The notes under the pieces: model-generated | Told to the model about the DNA's origin: nothing | What the model saw: the letters and a program-made list of their open reading frames with translations, nothing else | Database searches by the model: none | Part shown: in pieces, positions 53,541-63,102 of the stretch | Layout: each line of letters starts with the position of its first letter | Position numbering within the stretch: position 1 is the first letter of the stretch | Made by a program: the position numbers and the translations under genes | Assembly: GCA_963693365.1 (NCBI GenBank) | Contig: CAVNZM010000006.1 | Coordinates: 5,828,001 to 5,892,000, forward strand | Source: Amoebidium appalachense | Taxonomy: Eukaryota > Ichthyosporea | Direction of reading: 5' to 3' | Length of the DNA stretch: 64,000 bases

Positions 53541-56500
53541 CAACCCACACCCACTTTGCTGCACCAGCCTGCCGCTGGCCCAGCAGGCAGCCCCAACAGG
53601 CAGGCCCAGCATGGGCCACCCAGTCGACAGCACCAACAGGAGCCACCAAGCCAGCAGCAGCAGCCTCAGGCTGAAGCCCCTGCCGGCAGCCCACAACGGC
53701 AGCCACAGCAGGGGCCACCCAGCCTGCAGGCCCTGCATGGGCCACCTAGCCAGCAGCAACCGATCACACCTACACTGCAGCAGCTGCCTGCAGCAGCAGA
53801 TTGCAGCCCCGGCCGGCCGGCCCAGCACGGGCCACCCAGCCGACAGCACCAACAGGAGCCACCAAGCCAGCAGCAGCAGCCGCAGGCTGCAGCCCCAGCA
53901 GGCAGCCCACACCGGCAGCCACAGCAGGGGCCACCCAGCCTGCAGGCCCTGCCAGGGCCACCCAGCCAGCAACAACCGACCACACCCACACTGCAGCAGC
54001 CGCCTGCAGCAGCAGCGTGCAGCCCCGGCCGGCAGGCCCAGCACGGGCCACCCAACCAACAGGAGCCACCCAGCCAGCAGCAGCAGCCTCAGGCTGAAGC
54101 CCCAGCAGGCAGCCCACACCGGCAGCCACAGCAGGGGCCACCCAGCCTGCAGGCCCTGCCAGGGTCACCCAGCCAGCAGCAACCGACCACACCCACAATG
54201 CAGCGGCGGCCTACAGTAGCAGATTGCAGCTCCGGCCGGCCGGCCCAACACGAGCCACCCAGCCGACAGCACAAACAGGAGCCACCAAGCCAGCAGCAGC
54301 AGCCAAAGGCTGCAGCCCCAGCAGGCAGCCCACACCGGCAGTCACAGCAGGGGCCACCCACCCTGCAGGCCCCGCCTGGGCCACCCAGCCAGCAGCAACC
54401 GACCACACCCACACTGCACCAGCTGCCTGCGGCAGCAGATTGCAGCCCCGGCCGGACGGCCCAGCACGGGCCACCCAGCCGACAGCACGAACAGGAGCCA
54501 CCAAGCCAGCAGCAGCAGCCGCAGGCTGCAGACCCTGCCGGCAGCCCACACCGGCAGCCACAGCAGGGGCCACCCAGCCTGCAGGCCCTGCCAGAGCCAC
54601 CCAACCAGCAGCAACCGACCCCACCCACACTGCAGCAGCTGCCTGCAGCAGCAGTTTGCAGCCCCGGCCGGCCGGCCCAGCACGGCCCACCCAGCCGACA
54701 GTACCAACAGGAGCCACCACGCCAGCAGCAGGAGCCTCAGGTTGCAGCCCTAGCAGGCAGCCCACACCGGCAGCCACCGCAGGGGCCACCCAGCCTGCAG
54801 GGCCTGCATGGGCCACCCGGCCAGCAGCAACAAACCACACCCACCCGGCAGCAACTGCCTGCAGCAGCAGATTGCAGCCCCACCCAGCAGCACCAACCCA
54901 CACCCACTTTGCTGCATCGGCCTGCCGCTGCCCCAGCAGACAGCCCCGGCCGGCAGGACCAGCATGGGCCACCCAGTCGCCAGCACCAACAGGAGCCACC
55001 AAGCCAGCAACAGCAGCCTCAGGCTGCAGCCCCCGCCAGCAGCCCACAACAGGGGCCACCCAGCCTGAAGGCCCTGCATGGGCCACCCAGCCAGCAGCAA
55101 CCGATCACATCTACACTGCAGCAGCTGCCTGCAGCAGCAGATTGCAGCCCCGGCCGGCCGGCCCAGCACGGGCCACCCAGCCGACAGTACAAACAGGAGC
55201 CACCAAGCCAGCAGCAGCCGCCGCAGGCTGTAGCCCCAGCAGGCAGCCCTCACCGGCAGCCACAGCAGGGGCCACCCAGCCTGCAGGCCCTGCCAGGGCC
55301 ACCCAGCCAGCAACAACCGACCACACCTACACTGCAGCAGCTGCCTGCAGCGGCGGCGTGCAGCCCCGGCCGGCCGGCCCAGCACGGGCCACCCAGCCGA
55401 CAGCACCAACAGGAGCCACCCCGCCAGCAACAGCAGCCTCAGGCTGCAGACCCAGCAGGCAGCCCACACCTGCAGCCACAGCAGGGGCCACCCAGCCTGC
55501 AGGCCCTGCCAGAACAACCCAGCCAGCAGCAACCGACCACACCCACACGGCAGCAGCAGCAGGTAGCAGACTGCAACCCCAGCCGGCAGGCCCAAGACGG
55601 GCCATCCAGCCGACAGCACCGACAGGAGCCGCCAAACCAGCAGCAGCAGCCTCAGGCGGCAGCCCCAGCAGGCAGCCCACACCGGCAGCCTCAGCAGGGG
55701 CCACCCAGCCTGCAGGCCCTGCCAGGGCCACCCAGCCAGCAACAACCGACCACACCCACACTGCAGCAGCCGCCTGCAGCAGCAGCGTGCAGCCCCGGCC
55801 GGCAGGCCCAGCACGGGCCACCCAACCAACAGGAGCCACCCAGCCAGCAGCAGCAGCCTCAGGCTGTAGCCCCAGCAGGCAGCCCACACCGGCAGCCACA
55901 GCAGGGGCCACCCAGCCTGCAGGCCCTGCCAGGGTCACCCAGCCAGCAGCAACCGACCACACCCACAATGCAGCGGCGGCCTACAGTAGCAGATTGCAGC
56001 CCCGGCCGGCCGGCCCAGCACGGGCCACCCAGCCGACAGTACCAACAGGAGCCACCAAGCCAGCAGCAGCCGCCGCAGGCTGTAGCCCCAGCAGGCAGCC
56101 CTCACCGGCAGCCACAGCAGGGGCCACCCAGCCTGCAGGCCCTGCCAGGGCCACCCAGCCAGCAACAACCGACCACACCTACACTGCAGCAGCTGCCTGC
56201 AGCGGCGGCGTGCAGCCCCGGCCGGCCGGCCCAGCACGGGCCACCCAGCCGACAGCACCAACAGGAGCCACCCCGCCAGCAACAGCAGCCTCAGGCTGCA
56301 GACCCAGCAGGCAGCCCACACCTGCAGCCACAGCAGGGGCCACCCAGCCTGCAGGCCCTGCCAGAACAACCCAGCCAGCAGCAACCGACCACACCCACAC
56401 GGCAGCAGCAGCAGGTAGCAGACTGCAACCCCAGCCGGCAGGCCCAGGACGGGCCATCCAGCCGACAGCACCGACAGGAGCCGCCAAACCAGCAGCAGCA

Positions 56501-58187
56501 GCCTCAGGCGGCAGCCCCAGCAGGCAGCCCACACCGGCAGCCTCAGCAGGGGCCACCCAGCCTGCAGGCCCTGCCAGGGCCACCTGGCCGGCAACAACCG
56601 ACCACACCCACACTGCAGCAGCTGCCTGCAGAAGCGGAGGGTAACCCCGGCCGGCAGGCCCAGCACGGGTCACCCAGCCGACAGCACCAGCAGGAGGCAC
56701 CCAGCTGGCAGCAGCAGATTCAGGCTGTAGTCCCAACAAGCAGCCCACAACGGCAGCCACAGCAGGGGCCACCCAGCCTGCAGGCCCTGCCAGGGCCACC
56801 CAACCAGCAACAACCGACCACACCCACACCGCAGCAGCCGCCTGCAGCAGCGACGGGCAGCTCCGGCCGGCAGGCCCAGCACGGGCCACCCAGCCGACAG
56901 CACCAACAGGAGCCACCCAGTCAGCAGCAGCAGCCTCAGGCTGCAGCCTCAGCGGGCAGCCCACACCGGCAGCCACAGCAAGGGCCACCCAGCCTGCAGG
57001 CCCTGCCAGGGTCACCCAGCCAGCAGCAAACGACCACACCCACACTGCAGTGGCTGCCTGCAGCAGCAGATTGCAGCCCCGGCCGGCCGGCCCAGCGCGG
57101 GCCACCCAGCCGACGGCACAAACAGGAGCCACCAAGCGAGCAGCAGCAGCCACAGGCTGCAGCCCCAGCAGGCAGCCCACACCGGCAGTCACAGCAGGGG
57201 CCACCCAGCCTGCAGGCCCCGCCAAGGCCACCCAGCCAGCAGCAACCGACCACACCCCCACTGCACCAGCTGCCGCATGATCGCAGCCCCGGCCGGCCGG
57301 CCCAGCACGGGCCACCCAGCCGACAGCACGAACAGGAGCCTCCAAGCCAGCAGCAGCAGCCTCAGGCTGCAGCCCCAGCAGGCAGCCCACACCGGCAGCC
57401 ACAGCAGGGGCCACCCAGCCAGCAGCAACCGACCCCACCCACACTGCAGCAGCTGCCTGCAGCAGCAGTGTGCAGCCCCGGCCGGCCGGCCCAGCACGGC
57501 CCCCCCAGCCGACAGTACCAACAGGAGCCACCAAGCCAGCAGCAGCAGCCTCAGGCTGCAGCCCTAGCAGGCAGCCCACACCGGCAGCCACAGCAGGGGC
57601 CGCCCAGCCTGCAGGCCCTGCATGGGCTACCCGGCCAGCAGCAACAAATCACACCCACACTGCAGCAGCTGCATGCAGCAGCAGATTGCAGCCCCGGCCG
57701 GCAGGCCCAGCACGGGCCACCCAGCCGACAGCACCAACAGGAGCAACCAAGCCAGCAGCAGCAGCCGCAGGCTGAAGCCCAAGCAGGCAGCCCACACCGG
57801 CAGCCAAAGCAGGGGCCACCCCGCCTGCAGACCCTGCCAGGGCCACCCACGGGCAACCAACAGCTACAGACCACACCCACGCAGCCGCAACGGCCCACAG
57901 CAGCAGAGTGCAACCCTGGCCAGCAGGCGCGGCACGGGTCACCCACCCTGCAGCAGCACCCCACCCCCCCAGCAGCCCACCTGTCTCAGACAGGGAGGCA
58001 GTGGGAGGAGTGGGAGGCAACCATGCGGGAGCAACTACAACTATACAGGTCCCAACTCCGAAGGAAACGGCAAAAACTCCTTTGGTTACGGGCAACAGCA
58101 GCAGCAGAAGCACGGTGCAAGCGTATGGTGGACGAACTCCGGCGAGCACTAAGCAGCATTTTAGACCGGGGGAGTGTGAACGTCTAG
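53121..58187 (+). CDS. Repeat-bearing linker frame of ORF2, ends in TAG before the reverse transcriptase
   Basis: An open frame of 1,688 codons through the whole repeat, in phase with the reverse transcriptase. The real entry point is probably a -1 step from the endonuclease frame near 53430-53475, not the nominal start at 53121. The last 60 codons leave the repeat and are basic and helical (REQLQLYRSQLRRKRQKLLW, then RCKRMVDELRRALSSILDRG), then TAG at 58185-58187. The same frame continues directly downstream, so the TAG is either a nonsense mutation or a readthrough site. Confidence 0.6.
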   Translation: MGVHGRHHSLGGKNHSGPDQEQTREVHVKTDEGLPGGQRARGATPAPQCNGPGGKSTGFLGEGQGAGRPIWLASTPSPSGAPPTGTPNKQSHHPTVHSRPQQPPGHPPHPPGHPPPPPQAHPSQTGWYQEEGDPGSTQQHQPTPTLLHQPAAGPAGSPNRQAQHGPPSRQHQQEPPSQQQQPQAEAPAGSPQRQPQQGPPSLQALHGPPSQQQPITPTLQQLPAAADCSPGRPAQHGPPSRQHQQEPPSQQQQPQAAAPAGSPHRQPQQGPPSLQALPGPPSQQQPTTPTLQQPPAAAACSPGRQAQHGPPNQQEPPSQQQQPQAEAPAGSPHRQPQQGPPSLQALPGSPSQQQPTTPTMQRRPTVADCSSGRPAQHEPPSRQHKQEPPSQQQQPKAAAPAGSPHRQSQQGPPTLQAPPGPPSQQQPTTPTLHQLPAAADCSPGRTAQHGPPSRQHEQEPPSQQQQPQAADPAGSPHRQPQQGPPSLQALPEPPNQQQPTPPTLQQLPAAAVCSPGRPAQHGPPSRQYQQEPPRQQQEPQVAALAGSPHRQPPQGPPSLQGLHGPPGQQQQTTPTRQQLPAAADCSPTQQHQPTPTLLHRPAAAPADSPGRQDQHGPPSRQHQQEPPSQQQQPQAAAPASSPQQGPPSLKALHGPPSQQQPITSTLQQLPAAADCSPGRPAQHGPPSRQYKQEPPSQQQPPQAVAPAGSPHRQPQQGPPSLQALPGPPSQQQPTTPTLQQLPAAAACSPGRPAQHGPPSRQHQQEPPRQQQQPQAADPAGSPHLQPQQGPPSLQALPEQPSQQQPTTPTRQQQQVADCNPSRQAQDGPSSRQHRQEPPNQQQQPQAAAPAGSPHRQPQQGPPSLQALPGPPSQQQPTTPTLQQPPAAAACSPGRQAQHGPPNQQEPPSQQQQPQAVAPAGSPHRQPQQGPPSLQALPGSPSQQQPTTPTMQRRPTVADCSPGRPAQHGPPSRQYQQEPPSQQQPPQAVAPAGSPHRQPQQGPPSLQALPGPPSQQQPTTPTLQQLPAAAACSPGRPAQHGPPSRQHQQEPPRQQQQPQAADPAGSPHLQPQQGPPSLQALPEQPSQQQPTTPTRQQQQVADCNPSRQAQDGPSSRQHRQEPPNQQQQPQAAAPAGSPHRQPQQGPPSLQALPGPPGRQQPTTPTLQQLPAEAEGNPGRQAQHGSPSRQHQQEAPSWQQQIQAVVPTSSPQRQPQQGPPSLQALPGPPNQQQPTTPTPQQPPAAATGSSGRQAQHGPPSRQHQQEPPSQQQQPQAAASAGSPHRQPQQGPPSLQALPGSPSQQQTTTPTLQWLPAAADCSPGRPAQRGPPSRRHKQEPPSEQQQPQAAAPAGSPHRQSQQGPPSLQAPPRPPSQQQPTTPPLHQLPHDRSPGRPAQHGPPSRQHEQEPPSQQQQPQAAAPAGSPHRQPQQGPPSQQQPTPPTLQQLPAAAVCSPGRPAQHGPPSRQYQQEPPSQQQQPQAAALAGSPHRQPQQGPPSLQALHGLPGQQQQITPTLQQLHAAADCSPGRQAQHGPPSRQHQQEQPSQQQQPQAEAQAGSPHRQPKQGPPRLQTLPGPPTGNQQLQTTPTQPQRPTAAECNPGQQARHGSPTLQQHPTPPAAHLSQTGRQWEEWEATMREQLQLYRSQLRRKRQKLLWLRATAAAEARCKRMVDELRRALSSILDRGSVNV
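53560..57950 (+). repeat. 4.4-kb coding tandem repeat (Pro/Gln/Ala/Gly-rich) inside the retrotransposon
   Basis: About 20 copies of a unit of 207-228 bp (69-76 codons) lie between endonuclease and reverse transcriptase. In the frame that leads to the reverse transcriptase a unit contains QGPPSLQALPGPPSQQQP, TTPTLQQLPAAADCSPGRP and AQHGPPSRQHQQEPPSQQQQ. Unit length is almost always a multiple of three. A higher-order period of 852 bp (four units) makes about 55190-55750 nearly identical to 56042-56602. All three plus-strand frames stay open for 0.6-5 kb. No CCHC or enzymatic motif is seen in it. Confidence 0.93.
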
Positions 58188-60000
58188 GCTGCGTTAGTCA
58201 AGCACGTCACCCCAACGGGCACTGAGTACCTCACGGAGTGGGCTGACACGGAGCCCGTCATTCGTGAAACTTATCACCGGTGGACGGCCCGCAGGAACCC
58301 ACACATCGAGGAGATGCTCGCCGACCCAATGTGGGCCGACATCTATCGACCGATCCCCCCCGAAGACTCCCCATTAGGGTCTATAATGCACCCGGCCACC
58401 CACGACGAGCTCCAACAGATCGTCCAAAGCCGACAGGGGGGGAAGGCCCCCGGCCCAACGGAAATCCAGTACGAATACTTCCAACACCTGGGGCCAAAGG
58501 GGCTAGCATGGCTCCTACATATCATCAACGGATGTCTGGCCACGGGGACCACACCGAGGTCATGGCTGCACCACACCATCCATCCCCTACCGAAAGGGGA
58601 ATGGGAAGGTGACTTCGACAAAACCCGACCGATAGCACTCTTGGAAACGGCACGGAAGCTGCTAGAATCGGTCATCAACCAGCGCCTACTCTCGATCTTC
58701 CGGCAGTACCCCACCCTCCTCCCGGGGGGGAATTTTGGGTTCGTGCCGGGCCCGGGTATCGACGGGGCGCTGGCTATCATCCGAGAGACGATAGAGGATG
58801 CCATAGACCACGACCAGGAACTATGGATCGTCCAACAGGACATTAAGAGGGCATATGACACGGTGTCTTGGCCCTCGGTGGAACTGGGGCTCACCCGCCT
58901 GGGCACAGACCCCCAGCTAATCACCCTCCTCCGGCACATGTGGCACAGTCGTACGGCCACGGTGTGCACAGACCAGGGGCACACTGAGTCTTTCCCTGTT
59001 GAAAACGGCCTGGCCCAAGGGGCTGTCCTCTCCCCCATTCTGTGGATTATATTCTACGATCCAGTTTTAACAGCCATCAAAAGGCACGGCAAGGGGTACA
59101 CTTTCCACCTACCCCCACAGACACAGCACCACACACCGGCACAAACACCCCCGTGTGTGACGTCTGTAGCTTTCGCCGACGACACAACATGGTTTGGCCC
59201 CAACAAGGAGAGCATCCAGCAAACTCTCGATTTATCTGCCCCCTTTTTTTATTACCATGACTTGGAACCACACCCAGACAAGTTTTCAGTCCTCGCCCGT
59301 GGTACCCCAACACGGGCAACAGTGGCCCCCATGCAGTACCGCAAATCCCCGGGAGCACCACCCCTACCCATTCAGATCGAGCTCCCCGATGCAAACATCA
59401 GAGTGCTAGGGGTCAACATCACCCTCCAACGACACACCCGGCCCAACGATGGGAAGGCCATGCAGCTGACATTACGGGCCACCACCATACTAGCCCGTAA
59501 AATGCTGGCACCCAGCCAAGTGATCTACGTAGCCAACAGTGTGGTGGCCCCGGCCATCCTCTTCCTCCTCAAAGGGTCAGTCATCAGCAACACCACCATG
59601 CAGGCAATCGACAGCAAGTGGAGAGACCTACTCCGTCGGAAGTGTGGTTTCCACCGGAGCACCCCGTCCGGGCTGCTACACCATCCCACTCTAGGGGGAC
59701 TGGCCAGCATCGTCGAATCAGCAGCCAGCACCATGGTTACGGAGCTGTGTGCCCTGCTGGAAACACCAGGACCAGCAGGGGACGTGGTCCGGTACCGAGC
59801 CTGGCAGCAGCAACACGCGACAGGCCTACCCTACCCACCCCTGCAAGCACCCCCAGCCAAACTTTACAGGCTAGGGGGAAAGCAGCTCCACAACTATTGG
59901 GCCCATATCACGGGGATCCTTCACGAGCGGCACCTGAGTCTTGGGGAAACCCCTCCCCAAAAAACACAAGCACCCCCACCCCACCCCCCCCCTCCCCCCA
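58188..60000 (+). CDS. Retrotransposon reverse transcriptase domain
   Basis: Continues in the frame of the preceding open frame after TAG. An upstream helical stretch (EYLTEWADTEPVIRETYHRW) leads into RT motifs: GGKAPGPTEIQYEYFQHLG (motif 0/1), a PLPKGEWEGD..RPIALLE block, IKRAYDTVSW (motif A Asp), ENGLAQGAVLSPILW (motif B), VAFADDTTWFG (motif C, FADD catalytic pair) and LGVNI (motif E region). These are the core residues of LINE reverse transcriptases. The thumb continues to about 59950 (QLHNYWAHITGILHERHLSL), where the useful frame ends in C runs (59976-60000). The sequence then continues in frame 2 (-1). Confidence 0.9.
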
Positions 60001-61200
60001 AGGAGAAGGAGGGGAAGCAGCAACAACAACCAGCACCCCTATCAACACCGTTTTCCCGGACCACACCTTTGCGGCCCACATCGGCCCCCACACACACCCC
60101 CGTCAACTCTACACGGTGGAGGACACCATGGTACGGCCGGGGGTGTTCCGGGCGTTCCCCGAACTGCCCCACCCCCCAGACCTACTACACCCGGGAGCTA
60201 CACAGTGGTACAGGTCCATCATCAAGGGGGCCATCCCCATCGCAGACAAACTACGGCCAGCACCCAGACCACACACCCACCACACCATTGACCTCGTGCC
60301 AAACCACCCCGTCGGTGCATTCGTGGTGGAAATAGTCAAGAACGGGCAATACGAACTCAGCCAGGTGGTGGCCCACACCACCCACAACGGGGAGGCTTGG
60401 GTCAAAATAGCCCATCTACGGGACAACACAGAGGAGGAGGGGCTGAGATGGCACCGACCCACGTGGAACGACCCACATGGAACAGCCCATTTCCGCTTTT
60501 GCCCTGGTGACTGCAAATACGGCCACTCCCCATGGAACCTAGCCTACACCCCGGCCACCCTCTCCCCCAACCCCGGGTACGCAGACGGAGAGGGGGAAGG
60601 GTTAGACACGGAGCCAGAATCGGAGTCGACGGGGCCCAGCGACGACTCCGACGACTCAGAGGACTCTAACACCGACAGCACCAACAGCAAATACGAGCCC
60701 CCTGAGCCCCCAGCCGATAATCACACCCACAACAAGCAGTGTGTGGGGTGGACCCGTGCTGTGGAGGTGATACGGGCAGACCCCTACGTGGCCTTCAAGA
60801 CCCGAATCACCACCCACATGGTAGTCCCGAAGTACCACAAGGACTTCATCAACACCGACAGTATCGACATCTACCAAGTCATCGCACTGAAGGATGGCTC
60901 CGATCCGGCCGAGCAGTGGAGGAAGATACACCATTTCCGGCGGCATCTTCCCCCCCACCAACAGGCATCACCCCAGATGCTCCACCTGCAAGCCAACGAG
61001 GAAGCCACACCCTTACCGGGGGACCTCCCCGGCCCACCCCCCCCCCAGCAGCCACCACCGGTAGGGTCACCACCAGGACACAAGTGCACGGCCCACCCGG
61101 CTGACCTGCCGAGCCCACCCACTCCCCGTAGGCTCACCTACACCGACTTGGTGCCCCAGGCCACCTATGACGAGTGGCAGCAGCAAATCACCCTGATCCC
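60000..61200 (+). CDS. Extra region between reverse transcriptase and RNase H with two similar modules
   Basis: Same frame as the RNase H. It contains an acidic Ser/Asp stretch (GEGLDTEPESESTGPSDDSD) and, on either side of it, two modules that look alike: VVEIVKNGQYELSQVVAHTT leading to EAWVKIAHLRDN, and HKDFINTDSIDIYQVIALKD leading to EQWRKIHHFRRH. I do not recognise the fold; the alternating hydrophobic pattern ending in W.KI.H.R suggests a small beta-rich domain duplicated around the linker. Function unknown. Confidence 0.6.
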
Positions 61201-61762
61201 CCCAGACCAACCGATCACCGTTTATACGGACGGCAGCCTCATCCACCCGGGCAGGAGGATAGCCCAGGCCGGAGCCGGGGCGGCACTGGATACCCCGGAC
61301 CGGAAAGCACCTCCAGTGACGGCCAAGACCAGGCTCCATACGGCCCTATCATCCACCCAAGCCGAACTCACAGGGGTACTACTAGCCCTCCTGCTCACCC
61401 CCACCACCACCCCCATCCACATCAAGCTCGATAACCTCGGAGTAGTCGACCGATGGACGGCAAATATAGACCCCACCACACCCCCTCGACGCAAGCTAAA
61501 GTTCCCCCACATAGTGGAATGGGCTCACGTACGAGACCAACTCTCTCTCCGGCAACCAGGCTCTGTACAGGTATCGTGGGTGAAGGGGCACCAATCCAAC
61601 ACCAAACGGTACGGTCAACGGAATAACGAGGCAGACAAGGCAGCCAATGCAGGAAGAGTCCTCCCCCCTCCCCCCCCCCCCTACCTCCGGCCCCGGGGGG
61701 GGGGAAATACTTCCTACGACTACAAGGCCACCGTATCCCCGGCAACATTCCCGGTACACTGA
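61200..61762 (+). CDS. Retrotransposon RNase H domain
   Basis: ITVYTDGSLI (first Asp), SSTQAELTGVLLALL (Glu), IKLDNLGVVDRW (Asp), VSWVKGHQSNTK (His) and NNEADKAANAG (last Asp) are in order and correctly spaced, so the catalytic DEDD set plus His is complete. Degrades RNA in RNA-DNA hybrids. The frame runs out at 61762 after a C/G-rich tract (61666-61700). The terminal zinc finger lies in the next frame back (-1). Confidence 0.9.
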
Positions 61763-61767
61763 ACCGG

Positions 61768-62109
61768 TTGAACAAGGACTTCCTCACCGACATGGCCGGC
61801 AAGACCAAGGCTATGTCCATACTAGCCGACCCCAGACTGCTCCCAGCCGAACGGAACCCCCTCAAGCTCAACAAGGGGCCCACACAGGCAACCATCGGGG
61901 CAGTCAGAGGAAACACTCGTAGCCTGTCCCTGGCCATGGGCACCCTGCCTACCATGGCACGGCTACACCGAGATCACCCCACCGTCGTTACACAGCCCAC
62001 ATGCCCCCGGTGCAGCCAGCACCCTGAGACCACCACCCACCTCTGGGCCTGCCCGGCCCATGCCGGGGAAGTCCCCACCCTGACCACCGCCATCACAGCC
62101 TGCATCCAC
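61768..62109 (+). CDS. C-terminal zinc-finger tail of the retrotransposon ORF2, interrupted by a solo LTR
   Basis: Contains CPRCSQHPETTTHLWACPAH, i.e. CX2CX7HX4C, the cysteine/histidine motif that commonly follows RT or RNase H in LINE ORF2 proteins. The frame is cut at codon CAC (62107-62109), where the LTR is inserted. Ignoring the LTR and one copy of its TCCAC duplication, the frame continues in phase at 62880-63102 to a TAG, showing that the insertion disrupted a longer ORF. Confidence 0.8.
62105..62109. repeat. 5-bp target-site duplication of the solo LTR
   Basis: TCCAC at 62105-62109 and 62875-62879 flank the LTR exactly. Five base pairs is the usual integrase stagger of Ty1/copia and many Ty3 elements. 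Confidence 0.88.
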
Positions 62110-62874
62110 TGTTGGACATTGTGTTCATAGAAGCTAGTTCTAGTGCACGTTGTTCCTTCTGTAAGTCAGAAATGATTGCATCTTGTGAGGCCAACCTCTG
62201 CTCCAGTAGTTGGACTAGTTGCTGCAACTGTAAGTTGTCAGACATAGTGTAGTGTATGATGGGTAACTAGTCTATGTGTTTTGTGCACTGGAAACGACAG
62301 TAGAAAAGTGTAAATCAAACGTTCTGCTTCCCATGTTTGTGACATGGGAGGCACTGCTTTATATAGTCGTTGGCCACCTCATGGTGGCCTCGTGTGCACC
62401 CTGGTGGTGGGCCATGTACAGCATGGCCGAAAAGAGAGCACAATGAAAACAAGTCGTTAAAGATATAAAAGTTAACTGTGCACGTTGAGTGGCTAGTTAA
62501 CTTGCACTAAAGCACACAAATAAACGTGTTTAACACACCAATTGCAGTTAAACGTAAATCTTGCTTCACACAACTAAAAATATTCTGAGAATATCCGGGA
62601 ATAAAGCACACTACCACTCTAAGAATAGAATCCTGTGGCAAATATAGACATGACATCATCTGAACCGGGAATATTAATTAATGAGCACAATTAGCACGTT
62701 GCTAGTGAAGCTCGTCATTGGTACAGTTTTGGCTCAAACATATAACTACCATATATGAATATGACCGTAAACAAAAGCTCTATGCACTCGAGTGAGTGTT
62801 GAAACAGTTATTCAATTGCTCAGAAACTTTCTCTAACAGACATTGCTAGCCGGGAGTACCAGTGTACTCCAACA
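62110..62874 (-). mobile_element. Solo LTR (765 bp) of an LTR retrotransposon
   Basis: Begins TGTTGGA and ends TCCAACA, a 7-bp terminal inverted repeat with TG...CA ends, flanked by TCCAC duplications. On the minus strand there is a TATATAAA box at 62358-62365. An ATG at 62243-62245 opens a short Gln/Leu-rich frame (MSDNLQLQQLVQLLEQRLAS) that reaches the LTR end, as when gag starts inside the LTR (known for Ty1). The orientation is therefore taken as minus. No internal region is present, so it is a product of LTR-LTR recombination. Confidence 0.88.
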
Positions 62875-62879
62875 TCCAC

Positions 62880-63102
62880 AACGTCCTGCACACTCGTCAT
62901 CCAAACACCCCCACGGCACAGCACCACCATACGGCAGCCACGGTGGTAGACCAATGTGCATGGATAAACTGGATAGGAGGCAACGGTGACCCACCTGACC
63001 CCGAAGACACCAAGTGGGTCGAACGGGATTCTGCCCACGATCGGCGGGCCCACTACTTGCAGCCACCGGCACCACCAAGACCACCACCCGGGCCATCTTA
63101 GG
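62880..63102 (+). CDS. Separated end of the retrotransposon ORF2
   Basis: About 74 codons to TAG, open from the LTR border. It reads NVLHTRHPNTPTAQHHHTAA, then a Trp-containing acidic stretch and a Pro-rich end. It continues the finger region in phase once the LTR is ignored. A second open frame 63014-63457 (with CSECRNTHRPGVPC) overlaps in the -1 frame and may or may not be used. Confidence 0.6.

Noticed and set aside
53560-57950. CRISPR-like array
   Set aside because: Units are 207-228 bp, contiguous and coding, without unique spacers.
53248-58149. Long minus-strand open frames within the retrotransposon repeat (Cys/Trp/Gly/Leu-rich)
   Set aside because: Mirror translations of a stop-poor GC-rich tandem repeat; no start context, no domain, and opposite to the retrotransposon coding strand.
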